Shown piece by piece: positions 61,876 through 64,000 of a stretch of 64,000 bases of DNA. Each line of letters opens with the position of its first letter. The stretch's first letter is position 1. This DNA comes from Nitratireductor soli. Its GTDB lineage: Bacteria; Pseudomonadota; Alphaproteobacteria; Rhizobiales; Rhizobiaceae. The stretch covers positions 17,648 through 81,647 of the forward strand of contig NZ_LFVY01000022.1 in assembly GCF_001050155.1 (NCBI RefSeq). The letters are read 5' to 3'. The notes below the pieces were generated by a model that had not been told where the DNA came from, did no database searches, and saw only the letters and a list, made by a program, of their open reading frames with translations. The position numbers and the translations under genes are program-made.

Positions 61876-62697
61876 ATGCACATCTTCATTTCTGTCGACA
61901 TCGAGGGCGTGGCCGGCGTCAATGAGGGGCTGCAGGGGCAGCGGGGCAATGCGGAGTATGAGGTTGCCCGCCGGCTGATGACCGAGGAGGCCAACGCCGC
62001 CATTCGCGGCGCTTTCGCCGGCGGGGCGGTTGCGGTCACGGTGGCCGATTCGCATGGGCCCATGCGCAACATGATCGCCGGCGCGCTCGATCCGCGCGCC
62101 CGGCTCGTCTCCGGCAGGCCGCGGCCCCTGTCGATGATCGAGGGGGTGCGTGCGGCGCATGCCGGCGTGGTGCTGATCGGCTATCACGCGGCGGCCGACA
62201 ATTTCGGCGTCCTGGCGCACACGATCAGCGGGCTGGCCTTCCGGCGCATCGAGATGAACGGGGTGCGGGCCGGCGAGCCGACGCTGTTTGCCGGCCATGC
62301 GGCCGAGCTTGGCGTGCCGCTGCTCGCCGTCTCCGGCGACGACCAGCTGGGCGCCGAGATCGCCGAACAGTTCCCCGCCGCCCGCTTCATCGAGGTCAAG
62401 CGGGCGATCGGCGCCAGCGCGTCCGAAAGCCTGTCGCCGCAGGAGGCGTGCGCCTTGATCGAGGATGGCGTGCGCCAGGCGGTGGAGGGTGCGCGGCAAA
62501 CGCGGGCGCAGGCGCCATGCACGCCGCCGCTCGCCGTCACGGTGGGTTTCTGCCGCCAGAACCAGGCCGACGCCGCCGCCCTGATGCCGTTCGTCGAGCG
62601 GACCGGGGCGCTCGACGTGCGCTTCACCGCCAACAGCCATGCCGAGGCGATCGGCGTCCTGTCGGGCTTTGCGCTGATGGCAGCGGGCTTGGCGTGA
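61876..62697 (+). CDS. dppA: DppA-like M55 D-aminopeptidase
   Basis: A 273-residue zinc D-aminopeptidase that releases N-terminal D-amino acids from short peptides. The metal and catalytic residues match B. subtilis DppA almost position for position: Asp8 and Glu10 in SVDIEG, His60 in DSHG, His104 in GYHA, His115 in LAHTIS and Glu134 in AGEPTLFAGH. ATG 61876 has GAGGGAG upstream; the longer open frame is not supported. It is followed 10 bp later by a DmpA-type peptidase, and the pair probably recycles D-amino-acid peptides such as cell-wall fragments. Confidence 0.92.
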   Translation: MHIFISVDIEGVAGVNEGLQGQRGNAEYEVARRLMTEEANAAIRGAFAGGAVAVTVADSHGPMRNMIAGALDPRARLVSGRPRPLSMIEGVRAAHAGVVLIGYHAAADNFGVLAHTISGLAFRRIEMNGVRAGEPTLFAGHAAELGVPLLAVSGDDQLGAEIAEQFPAARFIEVKRAIGASASESLSPQEACALIEDGVRQAVEGARQTRAQAPCTPPLAVTVGFCRQNQADAAALMPFVERTGALDVRFTANSHAEAIGVLSGFALMAAGLA

Positions 62698-62707
62698 GAA
62701 CCGAGGC

Positions 62708-63748
62708 ATGAGCGAACGCATCTTCGACCGGGACGGGCGCTGGTGGGACCTGCCTTCGGGCGCCGCCAACACCATCGCCGACGTGCCCGGCGTGACGGTC
62801 GGCCATGCCACGCTTCAGGCGGGTGCGGCGCGCACCGGCGTCACGGCGATCCTGCCGCATGACGGGGATCTGTTCCGCCACCCCGTGCCGGCCGGCATGG
62901 CGGTGCTCAACGGGTTCGGCAAGAGCGCCGGCCTGATGCAATTGGCCGAGCTCGGCCGCATCGAAACGCCGATCCTGCTGACCAACACGTTCGGCGTGCC
63001 GGCCTGCGCCACGGCGCTGATCCGCCGCGCCATCACCGAGAATCCGGGGATCGGCCGCCATTTGCCGACGGTCAATCCGCTGGTTCTCGAATGCAATGAC
63101 GGGCGCATCAACGACATCCAGGCGATGGCGGTCGGCGAGGCGATGGCGCAGCAGGCGATTGACGCCGCCGGGCCGGTTTTCGAGCAGGGCACGGTCGGCG
63201 CCGGCACCGGCATGCGCACCTTCGGTTTCGCCGGCGCCATCGGCAGCGCCTCGCGGCGCGTCACCCTGCCGTCCGGCATCGCCTATACGCTCGGCGCGCT
63301 GGTCCTGTCGAATTTCGGCCGTCCGGGCGATCTGCGCGTGCTTGGCCGACGCGTCGGCACACCGGCCGAGCATCGCTCCGATCCAGAAGACAAGGGTTCG
63401 GTGATCATCGTCTATGCCACCGACGCGCCGCTCGATGCGCGCCAGCTCGGCCGGCTGTCGCGCCGCGCCGGCGCGGCGCTTGGCCGGCTTGGCAGCTTCT
63501 GGGCCGACCAGAGCGGCGACGTCGCCATCGCCTTTTCCACAGCCAATCGGCTGTCGCTGGAAGGCGATGTGGAGCCGGCCGCGCGGCTGGTCGAGGCGCG
63601 CATGAACCCGTTCCTGCAGGCGGCGGTGGAAGCGGCGGAGGAGGCGGTGCTGAACGGCCTGTGGCACGCGCGCCCCGTCGCCGGCTATGACGGATTGCGG
63701 CTGCCGGTGCTGGGTGGTCAATTGTCGCCTGATCGCTTGATGCCCTGA
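62708..63748 (+). CDS. P1 (DmpA/BapA-like) self-processing aminopeptidase
   Basis: A 346-residue N-terminal-nucleophile hydrolase of the DmpA/BapA family, which cleaves L-, D- or beta-aminoacyl bonds. Family blocks are NTIADVPGVTVGHATL, GTVGAGTGMRTFGFAGAIGSASR, YTLGALVLSNFG and GSVIIVYATDAPLDARQL. Autocleavage is expected between Gly230 and Ser231, making Ser231 the nucleophile of the beta chain. It lies 10 bp after the DppA-like gene on the same strand; a peptide-degrading operon is likely. Confidence 0.93.
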   Translation: MSERIFDRDGRWWDLPSGAANTIADVPGVTVGHATLQAGAARTGVTAILPHDGDLFRHPVPAGMAVLNGFGKSAGLMQLAELGRIETPILLTNTFGVPACATALIRRAITENPGIGRHLPTVNPLVLECNDGRINDIQAMAVGEAMAQQAIDAAGPVFEQGTVGAGTGMRTFGFAGAIGSASRRVTLPSGIAYTLGALVLSNFGRPGDLRVLGRRVGTPAEHRSDPEDKGSVIIVYATDAPLDARQLGRLSRRAGAALGRLGSFWADQSGDVAIAFSTANRLSLEGDVEPAARLVEARMNPFLQAAVEAAEEAVLNGLWHARPVAGYDGLRLPVLGGQLSPDRLMP

Positions 63749-63870
63749 CGGGCACGCCCTTGCCGCGCGCCGCCGCCGGGGGTAAGCCAGAAACGAAGGT
63801 GCCTTTCGGGCGCCGGCCAGCCCTCGCACGGCCTTGGATTCTGACCCCAGGGGCGCGTGCGACAACCAGC

Positions 63871-63915
63871 CAAGCCAAGCCAAGCCAAGCCAAGTCAAGT
63901 CAAGTCACGCCAAGT
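63871..63915 (+). repeat. Pentanucleotide tandem repeat
   Basis: Nine consecutive 5-bp units: four CAAGC, three CAAGT, one CACGC and one CAAGT, preceded by AACCAGC. This simple-sequence repeat lies in non-coding DNA after the peptidase gene and could vary in copy number. The rest of 63749-64000 has no supported gene; a 15-codon frame at 63941-63988 is too short to call. Confidence 0.8.
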
Positions 63916-64000
63916 CCGCATGGAATTCCGGAGACCCCTGATGTCCGCGCGCATATCCCTTTGCATCGCCGCTGACCTGCTCCCCTGAATGTACCCATTC

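Noticed and set aside
63941..63988. A 15-codon frame with GGAG upstream at the window end
   Set aside because: Too short to support, no attenuator-like structure seen, and the downstream gene is outside the window.
1..64000. tRNA, rRNA, CRISPR arrays, insertion sequences with transposase genes, prophage
   Set aside because: Looked for on both strands; no cloverleaf with conserved tRNA loops, no regularly spaced direct repeats, and no transposase, integrase or phage structural gene was found.

Overview
The window reads as chromosomal DNA of a GC-rich alphaproteobacterium of the order Hyphomicrobiales (Rhizobiales), most like Mesorhizobium, Aminobacter or their relatives in Phyllobacteriaceae. 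The evidence is the gene order at the left end (cycH/J/K/L-type cytochrome c maturation genes, a DegP protease, a two-component pair, glnE, a PleC-like kinase, pepN), which as I recall matches the cycHJKL-degP1-glnE neighbourhood of Sinorhizobium; rhizobial-type short palindromic repeats; a RirA-type iron operator (TGA-N9-TCA); and families common in this order (UPF0314, DUF2147, DUF2200, type-4-like uracil-DNA glycosylase). No rRNA, tRNA, CRISPR array or prophage was seen.

Layout. 0-4.3 kb: cytochrome c maturation (ccmI, ccmE, ccmF, ccmH). 4.5-10 kb: a hydrolase-OsmC fusion, periplasmic protease Do, and an OmpR-type regulator and kinase separated by a remarkable 264-bp multi-hairpin element. 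10-18 kb: glnE (nitrogen control), a PAS/PleC-like kinase and aminopeptidase N. 18-26.5 kb: an orphan CoxL-like molybdoenzyme subunit, a DMT permease, an XRE regulator with a divergent membrane protein, an outer membrane barrel, uracil-DNA glycosylase and two conserved proteins. 26.6-34.5 kb: ETF-ubiquinone oxidoreductase, a TPR-methyltransferase, an EEP phosphatase, a GcvA-like LysR regulator, AMP nucleosidase, two tiny secreted/membrane ORFs and a glutathione transferase. 34.9-39.3 kb: DUF2147 and an iron-siderophore ABC importer with an iron-responsive operator between its divergent halves.

39.5-53.4 kb is a leucine-catabolism locus that looks interrupted. The isovaleryl-CoA dehydrogenase (with its TetR regulator) and both methylcrotonyl-CoA carboxylase subunits lie on the minus strand. 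A VapBC toxin-antitoxin pair sits between ivd and mccB. About 7 kb of unrelated genes lies between mccB and mccA: a 1289-residue outer membrane barrel, a Tat-exported metallo-hydrolase, a DUF922 protease, a decayed RelE-type toxin with its surviving antitoxin, and DUF2200. ETF-QO elsewhere in the window would accept the electrons released by isovaleryl-CoA dehydrogenase through ETF.

53.6-55.3 kb is a small patch of lower GC with an unassigned methyltransferase and a small protein. 55.4-57.1 kb is an ECF42-type sigma factor with its YCII/DGPF partner and a matching promoter. 57-64 kb holds accessory metabolism: an SMR-like exporter, a cysteine hydrolase, an MFS pump, a GFA protein, an imine-reductase-like enzyme with a divergent HxlR regulator, and a DppA/DmpA pair of peptidases probably acting on D- or small peptides. 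The window ends in a pentanucleotide tandem repeat.

The strongest candidates for something undescribed are the multi-hairpin element at 8249-8512, the large barrel at 42632-46501 and the low-GC methyltransferase patch. Many very long antisense reading frames are GC-driven shadows and were left out.
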